From Bacteroidales bacterium (GTDB lineage Bacteria > Bacteroidota > Bacteroidia > Bacteroidales > UBA932), in NCBI GenBank assembly GCA_017618115.1, contig JAFZUX010000015.1, forward strand, positions 18,476 to 82,475: 64,000 nt of DNA. Reading direction: 5' to 3'. Position numbers and translations under genes: made by a program. Under the pieces are notes generated by a model, which did no database searches, had not been told where the DNA came from, and saw only the letters and a list, made by a program, of their open reading frames with translations. Below, piece after piece: positions 16,226-24,859 of the stretch. Positions within the stretch are counted from its first letter, which is position 1. The number at the start of each line of letters is the position of its first letter.

Positions 16226-17198
16226 AAAGAGAACTTGGGTGTTCAGGGGAGAAACGTTTACGTTTAACCATCTGAGTTGGAGGGATGAAGAGAGCGGAGA
16301 GGCATTTACAACTGATGAAAGTGACACTGCAGGATATATGCAGGTTACAAATCAGTATAGGGAAAAGTACGGAATTCCTTATACTGATCAGATAGTTGAC
16401 ATTAGAAATAGATATGGACTCAGCTCCTCCAAAATGTCTCTTATTCTAGGATTTGGAGCAAATCAATATAGAAGATACGAGCAGGGAGAGGTTCCAAGTA
16501 TTTCCAACGGAAGGATGATTGCATCTGCAAAGAATCCAACGGTAATGCTCGGATATCTAGAGGGTTCTAAGAATGAATTGTCTGAGAAGGAATTTGAGAA
16601 GATTGCATCAAGAATAAGACAGTTTGATACGGACAACTATCGTTATATGATTCATCTCTATGAGACAGAGAGAATCTTTGCCTCAGCCAGGGGTCTTTGT
16701 AACGGATTTGCCTGCAGGTCTTTGGAGAGATTGAAAAACATCCTGCTATACGTCTTGGACAACTGTGATGATGTCTTCGTTACCAAGATGAACAAGATTT
16801 TGTTCTATATAGATTTTCTATCATACAAGAAATACGGCTCTGCTATTACCGGTCTCTCTTACAGGGCAATAGACTATGGTCCCGTTCCTGAAAGGTGGGA
16901 TAGGGTCTACTGCCAGTTTGATGAAATATCACAGAAACCCGGCAAGAAAAATAATCTTGAAGGGTTCATTCTTACCTCTTCCGGCAAAGCAAATCTGAGT
17001 GCTTTCTCGGAAAAAGAGATGGCGGTGATTAATCTGGTTTGCAGTGAGTTGGGCGCAAAGAATGCATCTCAGCTCTCAACACTCAGCCATAAAGAAGAGG
17101 CGTGGGCAAAGCACAAAGACAAAAAGGAACTCATCCCATTTGACGAGGCGTTCAGCATTCAAGGGATTGATATTGGACTAATCAAAAATCAGGATTAG
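16182..17198 (+). CDS. MqsA-like antitoxin fused to a Panacea (DUF4065/SocA-like) domain
   Basis: Predicted antitoxin and autorepressor, 338 residues. The N-terminal MqsA-like segment (1-60) begins MKSPITGKEM and lacks the paired cysteines that bind zinc in E. coli MqsA. An XRE-type helix-turn-helix follows (about 69-118; GLSSSKMSLILGFGANQYRRYEQGE). A helical linker leads to a Panacea domain (about 203-325): MNKILFYIDFLSYKKYG, YRAIDYGPVPERWDRVY and the C-terminal LSHKEEAW. Panacea domains are known to neutralise many unrelated toxins. It overlaps the toxin gene by 44 bp and the convergent GNAT gene by 17 bp. Confidence 0.85.
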   Translation: MKSPITGKEMKPVYEKRTWVFRGETFTFNHLSWRDEESGEAFTTDESDTAGYMQVTNQYREKYGIPYTDQIVDIRNRYGLSSSKMSLILGFGANQYRRYEQGEVPSISNGRMIASAKNPTVMLGYLEGSKNELSEKEFEKIASRIRQFDTDNYRYMIHLYETERIFASARGLCNGFACRSLERLKNILLYVLDNCDDVFVTKMNKILFYIDFLSYKKYGSAITGLSYRAIDYGPVPERWDRVYCQFDEISQKPGKKNNLEGFILTSSGKANLSAFSEKEMAVINLVCSELGAKNASQLSTLSHKEEAWAKHKDKKELIPFDEAFSIQGIDIGLIKNQD

Positions 17199-17706
17199 GA
17201 CTATCATCACCACAGATCAACTCCATTGAAGTGTATTGAGGGGTGAGGCCCACCGCCTCATAAAAGGCCCTTGCACCGGGGTTGCATTCCCATACGTGAA
17301 GCGTTATGTTGTAGCATCCGCTCTTCTTTGCAAACTCTTTTGCATACTCAAAGAGAGCCTTTCCAACATTCTGTCCGCGTGCCTTCTCATCCACGCAAAG
17401 GTCATCTATGTATAACGTAGTAAGCGTCTTAAGACTGCCGCTTGCTTGACGTTTCAGTTCACAGAAAACATATCCAAGAACCTCACCCTCCTTTTCATAC
17501 ACAAAGACAGGCGTTTGCGGATTCTTAAAAATCTTCAGTAACTCCTCATCAGTGTATTTCTTCCCCACCTCATTAAAGAGATCCGGCCTCCCAACATAAT
17601 GCACATAAAGCACTTGCCTCAGCAGCCTGTTCACAACTTCCAGATCCCCAGTTTGGGCAGGACGAATCTGATACTCAGTCTTTTCTGTGCATTCGGAGGG
17701 TTCCAT
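17182..17706 (-). CDS. GNAT-family N-acetyltransferase
   Basis: The 174 residues have the GNAT fold: IRPAQTGDLEVVNRLLRQV at the N-terminus, beta 4 with YIDDLCVDEKARGQNVGKALFEYA (acetyl-CoA pyrophosphate loop RGQNVGK, a variant of Q/RxxGxG/A, about 112-120), and the C-terminal NPGARAFYEAVGL motif. The acceptor substrate cannot be predicted. It converges on the antitoxin gene, overlapping its last 17 bp. The next gene on this strand lies 23 bp upstream, so it may be the last gene of the 17182-20213 group. Confidence 0.88.
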   Translation of the reverse strand: MEPSECTEKTEYQIRPAQTGDLEVVNRLLRQVLYVHYVGRPDLFNEVGKKYTDEELLKIFKNPQTPVFVYEKEGEVLGYVFCELKRQASGSLKTLTTLYIDDLCVDEKARGQNVGKALFEYAKEFAKKSGCYNITLHVWECNPGARAFYEAVGLTPQYTSMELICGDDSPNPDF

Positions 17707-17729
17707 ATCTTTTTTTACCGTATTATCAG

Positions 17730-18515
17730 TTATTTCTTTGCGGCGTACTCTGAGGCAAGTTTTACCAGGTGCTGGAAAATTGGGAGGAAGGTTTTGTTGC
17801 CTGCGCTAACAAAGCCCTCCGGATGGAACTGAGTACCAAAGGAGAGGCCGTCTTTGCTCTCAATTGCCTCAACCACACCGTCTTTTGAAGCAGCGGTAAC
17901 GCTGTAGCCCGGAGCAACATCTTTAACCGCCTGATGGTGGAAAGAGTTCACCGCCATTGGCTGATCTCCTAACAGCTTGGCCATCAGAGATCCGGACTCA
18001 ATTATAATCATGTGACTGCCAAAAGAACTTGGTGCTTTCTGTTTGTGCTGAATGAACCCTTCTACCTGAGACGGAATGTCCTGAATAAGTGTTCCGCCCA
18101 TTGCAACATTCAAAAGTTGTTCTCCGCGACAGATTCCCAGCAGAGGGATTTTCTTTGCTACTGCCCTTTGAATGAGCATAATATCAAACGCATCTCTATC
18201 GGGAACTACTTCACCAAGAAATGGGCTGGGGTCTTCATTGTAGTAGAGAGGTGAGATGTCCTCTCCGCCGGTCATAATGATGCCGTCTACAAGTTCAAGG
18301 TATTCGTCTATCTCTTTTTCATTTGTTGTAAGAGGAATGCAGACAGGAATACCGCCGGCGTTACGCACTGATTTTATGTATGTTGAGTTGACTCTGGCAG
18401 AGCCGCCTTCTACGTATGTTGAAATTCCAATCACAGGTTTTTTCTGTGCGTAGGATGAGATGCAGAAAGATAAAACTACTGCCAGCAGAAGTGATATTTT
18501 AAATGTCTTTTTCAT
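17730..18515 (-). CDS. Exported class I glutamine amidotransferase-like (peptidase C26) protein
   Basis: The 261 residues start with a clear signal peptide (MKKTFKISLLLAVVLSFC..SYAQ). The mature part is a gamma-glutamyl hydrolase/GGGtGRT-type class I amidotransferase fold: ITGGEDISPLYY-like stretch near residue 80 (here MTGGEDISPLYY), nucleophile Cys in GICRGEQLLN, and the His-Glu pair in TQFHPEG. Cytoplasmic relatives (PuuD) hydrolyse gamma-glutamyl-GABA; export suggests it acts on a gamma-glutamyl compound in the periplasm, perhaps glutathione, polyglutamate or a wall-derived peptide. It lies 9 bp after the exported serine hydrolase and is probably co-transcribed with it. Confidence 0.85.
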   Translation of the reverse strand: MKKTFKISLLLAVVLSFCISSYAQKKPVIGISTYVEGGSARVNSTYIKSVRNAGGIPVCIPLTTNEKEIDEYLELVDGIIMTGGEDISPLYYNEDPSPFLGEVVPDRDAFDIMLIQRAVAKKIPLLGICRGEQLLNVAMGGTLIQDIPSQVEGFIQHKQKAPSSFGSHMIIIESGSLMAKLLGDQPMAVNSFHHQAVKDVAPGYSVTAASKDGVVEAIESKDGLSFGTQFHPEGFVSAGNKTFLPIFQHLVKLASEYAAKK

Positions 18516-18524
18516 AATAATCTA

Positions 18525-20213
18525 TTATTTGGGTTGTCCTACCAGCTTGCCTGTAAGGGTTTTACGGGTCCAACCGCCGAATGATTTTTCCTCTCCCTCT
18601 CCAAACTCCTGTTTAAGACCGGTAACTTTTCCATCCTCCATTATGAAGGTTACATCAAAGCCGTGGCCGTCACTGCGGAATGTGTAGGTTGTTCCGCTCT
18701 TGTGCTTGAGAGGTTTCTTCCACTCTTTAACATCCTGGTACTTAGCTGGCTGGTGGTAAAGTTTGCCTTTCTCCCAGGTGATGATTATATCCCCAAACGG
18801 AGCCTCTTTTGTGTAGATGCCTGCAAAGATTTTATTGTCTGCAACTTCCGGCTTAACCTCCGGTTTCGGTTTCTTTTTATTTGCAGCAATGGTTTTATCT
18901 CTGGCTTCTGTGTATTCTTTCCAGGAGTCTGCGCTCCAGTCTTTTAGCGGCTCTTCTGCACCTCTTACCAGGTCTATTACTCTTCTCATGATTGCATATC
19001 TTGGCAGTGAGGTAACCTCTGAATTAACCAGCACTACTCCCGCAAGTTTCAGTTCAGGAACATAGTAGCAGATGGCTGTCATTCCCCAGGCGGTACCGGT
19101 GTGGAAGAGCAGGCGGTAGTTGTGGTTCTGCTCTATAAACCAGCACATTCCGTAAAGGCGGACCATTGAAGAATCCTGGCTGGTGATGGTGTATCCCCTG
19201 TGCAGAGGGAGCATTGCCTTGCGCGGCATAACAAAGGTGGTGTCTTTGATGTTGCCGTTTTCATCGCGATTAACAATATACCCGTTATTGCAGTGGAACT
19301 GAGCATATTTGATAAGGTCTTCCGCAGTTGAGCAGAGGCTTCCTGCAGGGCCGATGACGGTGAGCCAGTTGAGGGCCTGCTCGTCTCCGTAGAGAGGAGG
19401 GGTGATGCTCTTGCCGTTCCCGATGTATTGATAATCGTGAGGAGTAGCAACGTCTTTACTGTTGGCGTAACCATCTGCGTTCATGGTAGATGAGTTCATT
19501 CCCAGAGGTTTGAAAACTCTCTCTCTTACGTTCTCTTCCCAACTTTTTCCTGTGAACTTCTCAATGATTTTGCTGCAGATTACAAAGGTTATGTTGTTGT
19601 AGTCGTATGCGCTTCTGAAACTGAATCCCGGCTCCAGAAGGCCTAACATTGTGTAGGTCTCATCTCTGTCGTAACCGAGGTTGCCGAAGTATGTTCCCGC
19701 CTCGCTTACAAGTCCGGTGGCGTGGAGCATAGCGTCTCTAACCAGCATGTTGTTGGTTACGTAATCGTTGTTCTTGAACATCTGAAAATCCGGAAGGATG
19801 TTCTTAACGGTATCTGTCCATTTGAACTTGCCCTCATTTACCAGCTGTGCCATTACGGTAGCGGTGAAAGATTTTGAAATTGAGGCAATTTGGAAGACGG
19901 TAGTGGTGTTGATTTTATCTCCCGGATTATTTACAACGGGCTTCACTCCAGCTTGAGTCATCTTGCACTCGTCAAACCTTACTCCCTGGAAACCAATGCC
20001 GTTGGCAGGGCGCAACTCCTTAACTCCGTAACCCTTTTTGAAGATAACTTTGTTGTCTACGGAGACTGCCATTGCAAAACCGGGCAGCTGCCAGGTCTTC
20101 ATAACCTGCTGAGCATACTCGTCAATCTTATTTGCAAGTTCACTCTCGTTCTGTTGAGCAAAAAGACCTGCGCAAAGGCAAAGTCCCACTGTGAAAAGTA
20201 AAAGACGTTTCAT
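18525..20213 (-). CDS. Exported serine hydrolase of the beta-lactamase (class C/PBP4*) family
   Basis: With the ATG at 20213 the protein has 562 residues and a signal peptide (MKRLLLFTVGLCLCAGLFAQ); the open frame extends further upstream but over the promoter element. The beta-lactamase domain contains SxxK (SISKS, where Ser is nucleophile), a YNN motif in AYDYNNITFV, and HTGTAWG near the third motif. The last 120 residues form a DUF3471-like beta-sandwich. Relatives include D-aminopeptidases and esterases, so the substrate is open. Paired with the exported amidotransferase at 17730, a role in trimming peptides in the periplasm is plausible. Confidence 0.88.
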   Translation of the reverse strand: MKRLLLFTVGLCLCAGLFAQQNESELANKIDEYAQQVMKTWQLPGFAMAVSVDNKVIFKKGYGVKELRPANGIGFQGVRFDECKMTQAGVKPVVNNPGDKINTTTVFQIASISKSFTATVMAQLVNEGKFKWTDTVKNILPDFQMFKNNDYVTNNMLVRDAMLHATGLVSEAGTYFGNLGYDRDETYTMLGLLEPGFSFRSAYDYNNITFVICSKIIEKFTGKSWEENVRERVFKPLGMNSSTMNADGYANSKDVATPHDYQYIGNGKSITPPLYGDEQALNWLTVIGPAGSLCSTAEDLIKYAQFHCNNGYIVNRDENGNIKDTTFVMPRKAMLPLHRGYTITSQDSSMVRLYGMCWFIEQNHNYRLLFHTGTAWGMTAICYYVPELKLAGVVLVNSEVTSLPRYAIMRRVIDLVRGAEEPLKDWSADSWKEYTEARDKTIAANKKKPKPEVKPEVADNKIFAGIYTKEAPFGDIIITWEKGKLYHQPAKYQDVKEWKKPLKHKSGTTYTFRSDGHGFDVTFIMEDGKVTGLKQEFGEGEEKSFGGWTRKTLTGKLVGQPK

Positions 20214-20232
20214 ATACCAAATGTTGTTTGAA

Positions 20233-20240
20233 CAAATATA
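20233..20240 (-). promoter_or_regulatory. -7 promoter element of the serine hydrolase gene
   Basis: On the minus strand this reads TATATTTG, an exact TAnnTTTG match 19 nt before the ATG at 20213. Confidence 0.55.
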
Positions 20241-20311
20241 ACGAATCGGGAGCGAATAATTTTCAAGATGGAGCAAAATCTTTGTAATTTTACAACGATA
20301 AAACAGAGATT

Positions 20312-21694
20312 ATGGCAAAGGTTAAGAAGGCGTTTTTCTGCAACAACTGCGGATATGAGAGTGCCAAGTGGCTGGGACAGTGTCCCTCATGCGGGCAATG
20401 GAATACAATGGTTGAGGAGGTTATTCAAAAGGGTGACGGCCCAACCTCCAAGAGTGCAACCTTCTCCCCTCAGAGCGCTCATCCCGTTAAACTCTCTGAG
20501 ATTAAGGGGGATATGGCGGAGGAGAGGCTGTTGCTCTCTGCAGGGGAGTTTGACAGAGTGCTGGGCGGCGGCATTGTGAAGGGCTCTCTGGTGCTGATCG
20601 GGGGCGAGCCGGGCATTGGAAAATCTACCCTCTCTCTTCAAATCCCTCTCTCCTGCGATGGTCTCCGTACCCTCTATGTCTCCGGCGAGGAGAGTTCCCG
20701 ACAGATTAAGATGCGTGCAGACCGCCTGGGCGGAGAGCAGGAGAATGTAACCGTTCTCTCCGAGACCTCACTTGAAAACATTCTGGATCAGGCCAAAGCG
20801 CTTGCTCCTCAACTGCTTATAATAGACTCTATTCAGACCATTTTCTCTCAACTTGTAGACTCCTCTGCCGGAAGTGTTTCTCAGGTGAGGGAGTGTGCCG
20901 CATCACTTTTAAGGTTTGCAAAAGAGACCTCAACGCCGGTCATAATCATTGGTCACATTACTAAGGACGGTACAATTGCAGGACCAAAAGTTCTAGAGCA
21001 CATTGTGGACGTAGTGCTTCAGTTTGAGGGAGATACACGTCACTCCTTCAGAATTTTGAGAAGTATAAAGAACCGTTTTGGAGCCTCTGCGGAACTGGCC
21101 GTTTATGAGATGACCTCATCCGGACTTAAGGAGGTGCTAAACCCATCCGAGATGTTCATCTCCACTCACGGGGAGGAACTAAGCGGCTGCGCCGTATCTG
21201 CAACGCTGGATGGTACACGTCCGTTCCTTATTGAAGTTCAGGCGCTTGTAAGCACGGCGGCATACGGTACGCCTCAGCGTTCTGCCACAGGTTTTGATGT
21301 GAGAAGGATGAATATGCTGCTGGCTGTTCTGGAGAAGAGAGTGGGGTTCAAACTGAGCGCAAAGGATGTCTTTTTGAATATGGCGGGAGGTATAAGAGTT
21401 ACGGATCCCGCCTGTGATTTGGCCATCGTGATAAGTATTCTCTCCTCCAACTTTGATGTGCCTGTAAGCCAGAAGATTGCCTTTGCGGCAGAGATAGGTC
21501 TCTCCGGAGAGGTACGTCCGGTTTCTCAGATTGAAAGGAGGATTGCAGAGGCGGAAAAACTGGGCTTTGAAAAGATTTATATCTCTTCCTATAACCAGAA
21601 GGAAGAGAGACAACACAAGAAGATAAAAGTGATACGCTGCTCAACTATCCCACAGATAGTCAGAGATATCTTTCAGAGTGAAGCAGGCCGGTGA
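20312..21694 (+). CDS. radA: DNA repair protein RadA
   Basis: RecA-like ATPase that helps process recombination intermediates by branch migration. The 460 residues have an N-terminal C4 zinc finger (FFCNNCGYES..GQCPSCGQW), a Walker A site (GGEPGIGKSTLS, about 91-102), the RadA-specific motif KNRFGAS and a C-terminal Lon-like domain (MAGGIRVTDPACDLAI and AEIGLSGEVRPV). Length and motifs are complete. It converges on the GH77-like gene and overlaps it by 35 bp (21660-21694), an unusually long tail-to-tail overlap. Confidence 0.96.
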   Translation: MAKVKKAFFCNNCGYESAKWLGQCPSCGQWNTMVEEVIQKGDGPTSKSATFSPQSAHPVKLSEIKGDMAEERLLLSAGEFDRVLGGGIVKGSLVLIGGEPGIGKSTLSLQIPLSCDGLRTLYVSGEESSRQIKMRADRLGGEQENVTVLSETSLENILDQAKALAPQLLIIDSIQTIFSQLVDSSAGSVSQVRECAASLLRFAKETSTPVIIIGHITKDGTIAGPKVLEHIVDVVLQFEGDTRHSFRILRSIKNRFGASAELAVYEMTSSGLKEVLNPSEMFISTHGEELSGCAVSATLDGTRPFLIEVQALVSTAAYGTPQRSATGFDVRRMNMLLAVLEKRVGFKLSAKDVFLNMAGGIRVTDPACDLAIVISILSSNFDVPVSQKIAFAAEIGLSGEVRPVSQIERRIAEAEKLGFEKIYISSYNQKEERQHKKIKVIRCSTIPQIVRDIFQSEAGR

Positions 21695-23774
21695 TGGTTT
21701 TGTTAAGGGAATCTGCCTTCATCAAAGATTCCAAAGTCAGGTGCATTCTCCAACTCCAGAAACCCTCTTTGTTTATTAAGAGTTCGCTCTCCGTGAAGCG
21801 GTTACGGACTCTTTTGTCCATACTCAACAAATCCTGGAGAGGCAGCATGACAAACATGCTGTTTGAGTTCAATGTTGCCTGAATAGCTTTGGTGCATTCC
21901 TCTGAAGTTGCGTCATAGAAAGTGTTGTTGTTGTCATCCGAGTAGGAGATGCTCTTAAATTTCTCACCCAGAGCCATTCTCAGAGTCTTTTTAGTTGGGT
22001 CTGAGGTTGTCTTTACGGAGAAGAACGGCATTCTCTCACCCCAGGTCATCATATTGGATGATGCAATCAGCTGAGGCATAAGACGTTTTACAAGAGGCTC
22101 CTCCTCTTTGGAGTAAGGCGGAGTGGTAACGGAGTAGATGTCTGCATAGATGCTGAGTACTCTCATTCTCTTTTTCCACCAACTGAAATGCTCATTTGCC
22201 ATTGCCTCCCAGTTGTAGACGGCGTTGCCCTCTTTGTCCTCTCCCTTAAAGAGTTGCGGGAACTTCCAGCAATCTACGCTGTTGTAGGAGAGCGTCATTT
22301 GGAACTCACCCTTAAGTGCAATGCCCTTGGAGTGAGCGTATGAGATAACCTCCTCCATCTGACGGAAAAGAAGGTACTGCAAAAAGGCGTAAAAGTGACA
22401 TCTCTTATGAAGTTGCTCCATAAGAGCGAGGTCTATGTTTGCATTCAGTTTTTTGAAGGCGCTCTTGTTAAAGAGACTCTGCCCCATAAGCTGAGTGAGT
22501 TCCTCCGAGTAGGTTGCAAACTCCTTCCATCCGGCAAACTCTGTGGTGTTAAAATGATCTCTTAATGAGCAGAATAAGCAATAACCCCAGAGCCAGTCTC
22601 CATGATCTTTTACAAACTTGTAGTAGTCCGGATGGGCGCAGGTTTTGGCTCCGGTTTCATTGAAGAGTCTCTCCAGGTAATCCCACTTGAAGGCATATAG
22701 GTCTTCATAATCTACCGTCGCTCTGCGGTTTAGGGATTTCATCTCCTTTTCCGCCTCCTTCTTTGTCCTCTTATCCGTAGGGTTGAGTTCTGAAGTTGAG
22801 ATATAGAGAGGGTTCAGTGCAAGAGAGGATATCTCTTTGTACGGAGAGGAGTCTTTGCTGGAAAAGCTTTGTGTTGAGTCATTTAAAGGATAGAACCCTA
22901 TGATTTTAAGACCGACCTTCTCCGCCCAGTCTACCAAAAGTTTCAAATCTTTAATCTCACCGCATCCGCCGCTCTGTTCGGTTTTGAGAGCTGAGAGCGG
23001 AGCAGAGACGCCTGCGTAACGCTCGTTAAGTGGGGGAAATACAACGTGAGAGTGTTCAATAATGACAGTCTCGTTCTTACCAATCTGAGGAACGGTAAGA
23101 GTTCTCGGAATATCGTTCTTAAGGGTCTCGTTGGTTACTATTCCATTTTTTGAGACCATTGTCAAACGGTATGTAAGTCTCTTATTTGCTATCTCTTCCG
23201 TAGAGAGGTATGCAATCCACTTCAGACCCTTGAGGCGGGCCATCTTTATTCCCTTTTTAGGAACCCAATTTCCCAGAAGTTCTCCCTCTCCGGTAAGGTA
23301 GATGTCACAATCCCTTGGAACGTTCGGAACAACGGCTCTTATTATGAGTTCATTCATCTTGCGGTGAATCTGAGTATGAGGAATATACTGAGTTCCGTAG
23401 AAGACGTGGGCAAACGGGTCCGTAAGCAGCGGAGCGTTCTCGGAGTTCTCCTGCCAGTGGTCTATGCTTAAGACACTTGTAGTTGCAGAGTTGAGAGCCA
23501 GGCGTCTGCCTCCTCCCGCCTCGTATGTTACGTCCGCCTTTTCATCCTTAATCAGATATTTATAGAAGACAAACCTCTCTTTAAGCGGATCAAACTGAAT
23601 CTCAGCCTCCCAGATAGTCTCTTTCTGGTTGGTGTTAGGGTTTACGGAGGTGGAGGTTCTTGTCATTTTGTATGCCAACTCCGGGTCATATTTGCCCAAA
23701 AGGGGAGAGTTTCCGGTGATGTAAACCTCCTCCTTATCCGTAGTGTTGACTCTTACTCTGAAGTGTATGATCAT
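21660..23774 (-). CDS. GH77 amylomaltase-like protein with two CBM20 domains and a lost active site
   Basis: The 704 residues have two starch-binding CBM20-like domains (about 1-110 and 138-245) in front of a GH77 (MalQ, 4-alpha-glucanotransferase) domain. Landmarks of GH77 are present: SPYKEISSLALNPLYIS (309-326), LKGEFQMTLSYNSVDCW (487-503), WWKKRMRVLSIYADIY (532-547) and the C-terminal PLQDLL (645-650) and FWSWRMHL. At the catalytic site, where active enzymes have an RIDH motif holding the nucleophile Asp, this protein has SVTT (548-551). The GEDLG acid/base region is also not recognisable. It is shorter than the roughly 890-residue Bacteroides enzymes. A non-catalytic glycan-binding role is likely. 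Confidence 0.8.
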   Translation of the reverse strand: MIIHFRVRVNTTDKEEVYITGNSPLLGKYDPELAYKMTRTSTSVNPNTNQKETIWEAEIQFDPLKERFVFYKYLIKDEKADVTYEAGGGRRLALNSATTSVLSIDHWQENSENAPLLTDPFAHVFYGTQYIPHTQIHRKMNELIIRAVVPNVPRDCDIYLTGEGELLGNWVPKKGIKMARLKGLKWIAYLSTEEIANKRLTYRLTMVSKNGIVTNETLKNDIPRTLTVPQIGKNETVIIEHSHVVFPPLNERYAGVSAPLSALKTEQSGGCGEIKDLKLLVDWAEKVGLKIIGFYPLNDSTQSFSSKDSSPYKEISSLALNPLYISTSELNPTDKRTKKEAEKEMKSLNRRATVDYEDLYAFKWDYLERLFNETGAKTCAHPDYYKFVKDHGDWLWGYCLFCSLRDHFNTTEFAGWKEFATYSEELTQLMGQSLFNKSAFKKLNANIDLALMEQLHKRCHFYAFLQYLLFRQMEEVISYAHSKGIALKGEFQMTLSYNSVDCWKFPQLFKGEDKEGNAVYNWEAMANEHFSWWKKRMRVLSIYADIYSVTTPPYSKEEEPLVKRLMPQLIASSNMMTWGERMPFFSVKTTSDPTKKTLRMALGEKFKSISYSDDNNNTFYDATSEECTKAIQATLNSNSMFVMLPLQDLLSMDKRVRNRFTESELLINKEGFWSWRMHLTLESLMKADSLNKTITGLLHSERYL

Positions 23775-24805
23775 AGATTATTGTTGGCGTTGACGGGTTG
23801 TTGTTTGCTCTTTTTTATTGAATAGAAAACAAAGGAGACGATTCCCAGTATTATCATTATAAGTGCCTGAGACTCATGGCTTATAGTGGCAAATACAATA
23901 CCGTCGTTCCAGGAGATGGCATATACCTGGCTGGCGGCCAATGCAACGGCAAAGTGGTAGGAGCCGAATCCGCCCTGGACCGGAACCGCCCAGCCGAATC
24001 CTCCCACAAGCATCAAGAAGAGAGCGTCACTCCAGCCCAAATCAAACAGCTGAGGGAATGCCCTTATAGTGCAGATACTTGTGCCCCAGAAGCATGTCCA
24101 GAGAAGAATCGTGAGTAATATAAAACTCCATTTCTCCTTCATTTTAAAGGCGGAGAGAACACCCTCCTTAAGGTTGTGGAAGACCTTGACAACTTTACCT
24201 CCCACTTTTGTTTTAGAGAGTTGTTTTCTGAAAACGTAGAGCAGGACAACAGATGCTGTGATGACGGCCAAAACGGCTATCATCCAGAATGTTGCAGAAC
24301 TCTTTACGGAGAGGTTGTTAAGTATGTTGTTGTCTATAAAAGAGCCAAAGCTGTTCCAAAAGGCTATTGCAAAAACTATGGAGATGAGAACGAGGCAGAG
24401 CAAATCCCAAGCCCTCTCAACCACCACGGTACCGACAGCCCCTTCAAAGGTTGTCTTCTTTTTCTCCGTAGCCACAACTCCGCAGCGGACAAGCTCTCCC
24501 GCCCTTGGAAAGACAAAGTTTGCAACATTCCCGATGGTTACGCCGTGGTAGGAACTGCGGTTGTCGGACTCAGGATCTATCTGTCTGAGAAGGAGTTTCC
24601 AGCGAACGGCACGTACAACGAACTCCAAAATGCCTATCACCATTGAGGCTATGATCCAAATCCAGTTGCAGTTTTTAACTCCCTGAATGAACTCCTTCCA
24701 ACTTATGTTCCTGAAACTGAAATAGAGAAGAACCACGGCAATGGCAAGCATTACCAGGTATTTGATAATCTTTTTGGGTGTAATTTTTCTCTGACCGGAG
24801 TCCAT
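23771..24805 (-). CDS. Flippase-like/lysylphosphatidylglycerol synthase-type membrane protein
   Basis: The 344 residues have about eight membrane segments and the pattern of the UPF0104/flippase-like family (PF03706): NISWKEFIQGVKNCNW at the start, RAVRWKLLLRQ (about 64-74), PRAGELVRCGVVATEKK (about 99-115) and GGFGWAVPVQGGFGSYHF (about 266-283). No synthase domain is attached, so lipid lysinylation is unlikely; members are thought to move or flip lipid-linked substrates. Its stop overlaps the start of the GH77-like gene in an ATGA junction, so the two are translationally coupled. Confidence 0.85.
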   Translation of the reverse strand: MDSGQRKITPKKIIKYLVMLAIAVVLLYFSFRNISWKEFIQGVKNCNWIWIIASMVIGILEFVVRAVRWKLLLRQIDPESDNRSSYHGVTIGNVANFVFPRAGELVRCGVVATEKKKTTFEGAVGTVVVERAWDLLCLVLISIVFAIAFWNSFGSFIDNNILNNLSVKSSATFWMIAVLAVITASVVLLYVFRKQLSKTKVGGKVVKVFHNLKEGVLSAFKMKEKWSFILLTILLWTCFWGTSICTIRAFPQLFDLGWSDALFLMLVGGFGWAVPVQGGFGSYHFAVALAASQVYAISWNDGIVFATISHESQALIMIILGIVSFVFYSIKKSKQQPVNANNNL

Positions 24806-24809
24806 ATAA

Positions 24810-24817
24810 CAAATTTA
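24810..24817 (-). promoter_or_regulatory. -7 promoter element of the flippase-like/GH77-like pair
   Basis: On the minus strand this reads TAAATTTG, a TAnnTTTG match only 4 nt before the start codon at 24805, so a leaderless or very short-leader mRNA is implied if it is used. Confidence 0.4.
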
Positions 24818-24830
24818 TGCAAAAATATGA

Positions 24831-24838
24831 TACCTTTG
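24831..24838 (+). promoter_or_regulatory. -7 promoter element of the PfkB kinase/two-component operon
   Basis: TACCTTTG fits TAnnTTTG, 21 nt before the ATG at 24860. No -33 match is seen. Confidence 0.5.
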
Positions 24839-24859
24839 TAAAGACCAGAGAAAAAAGAT

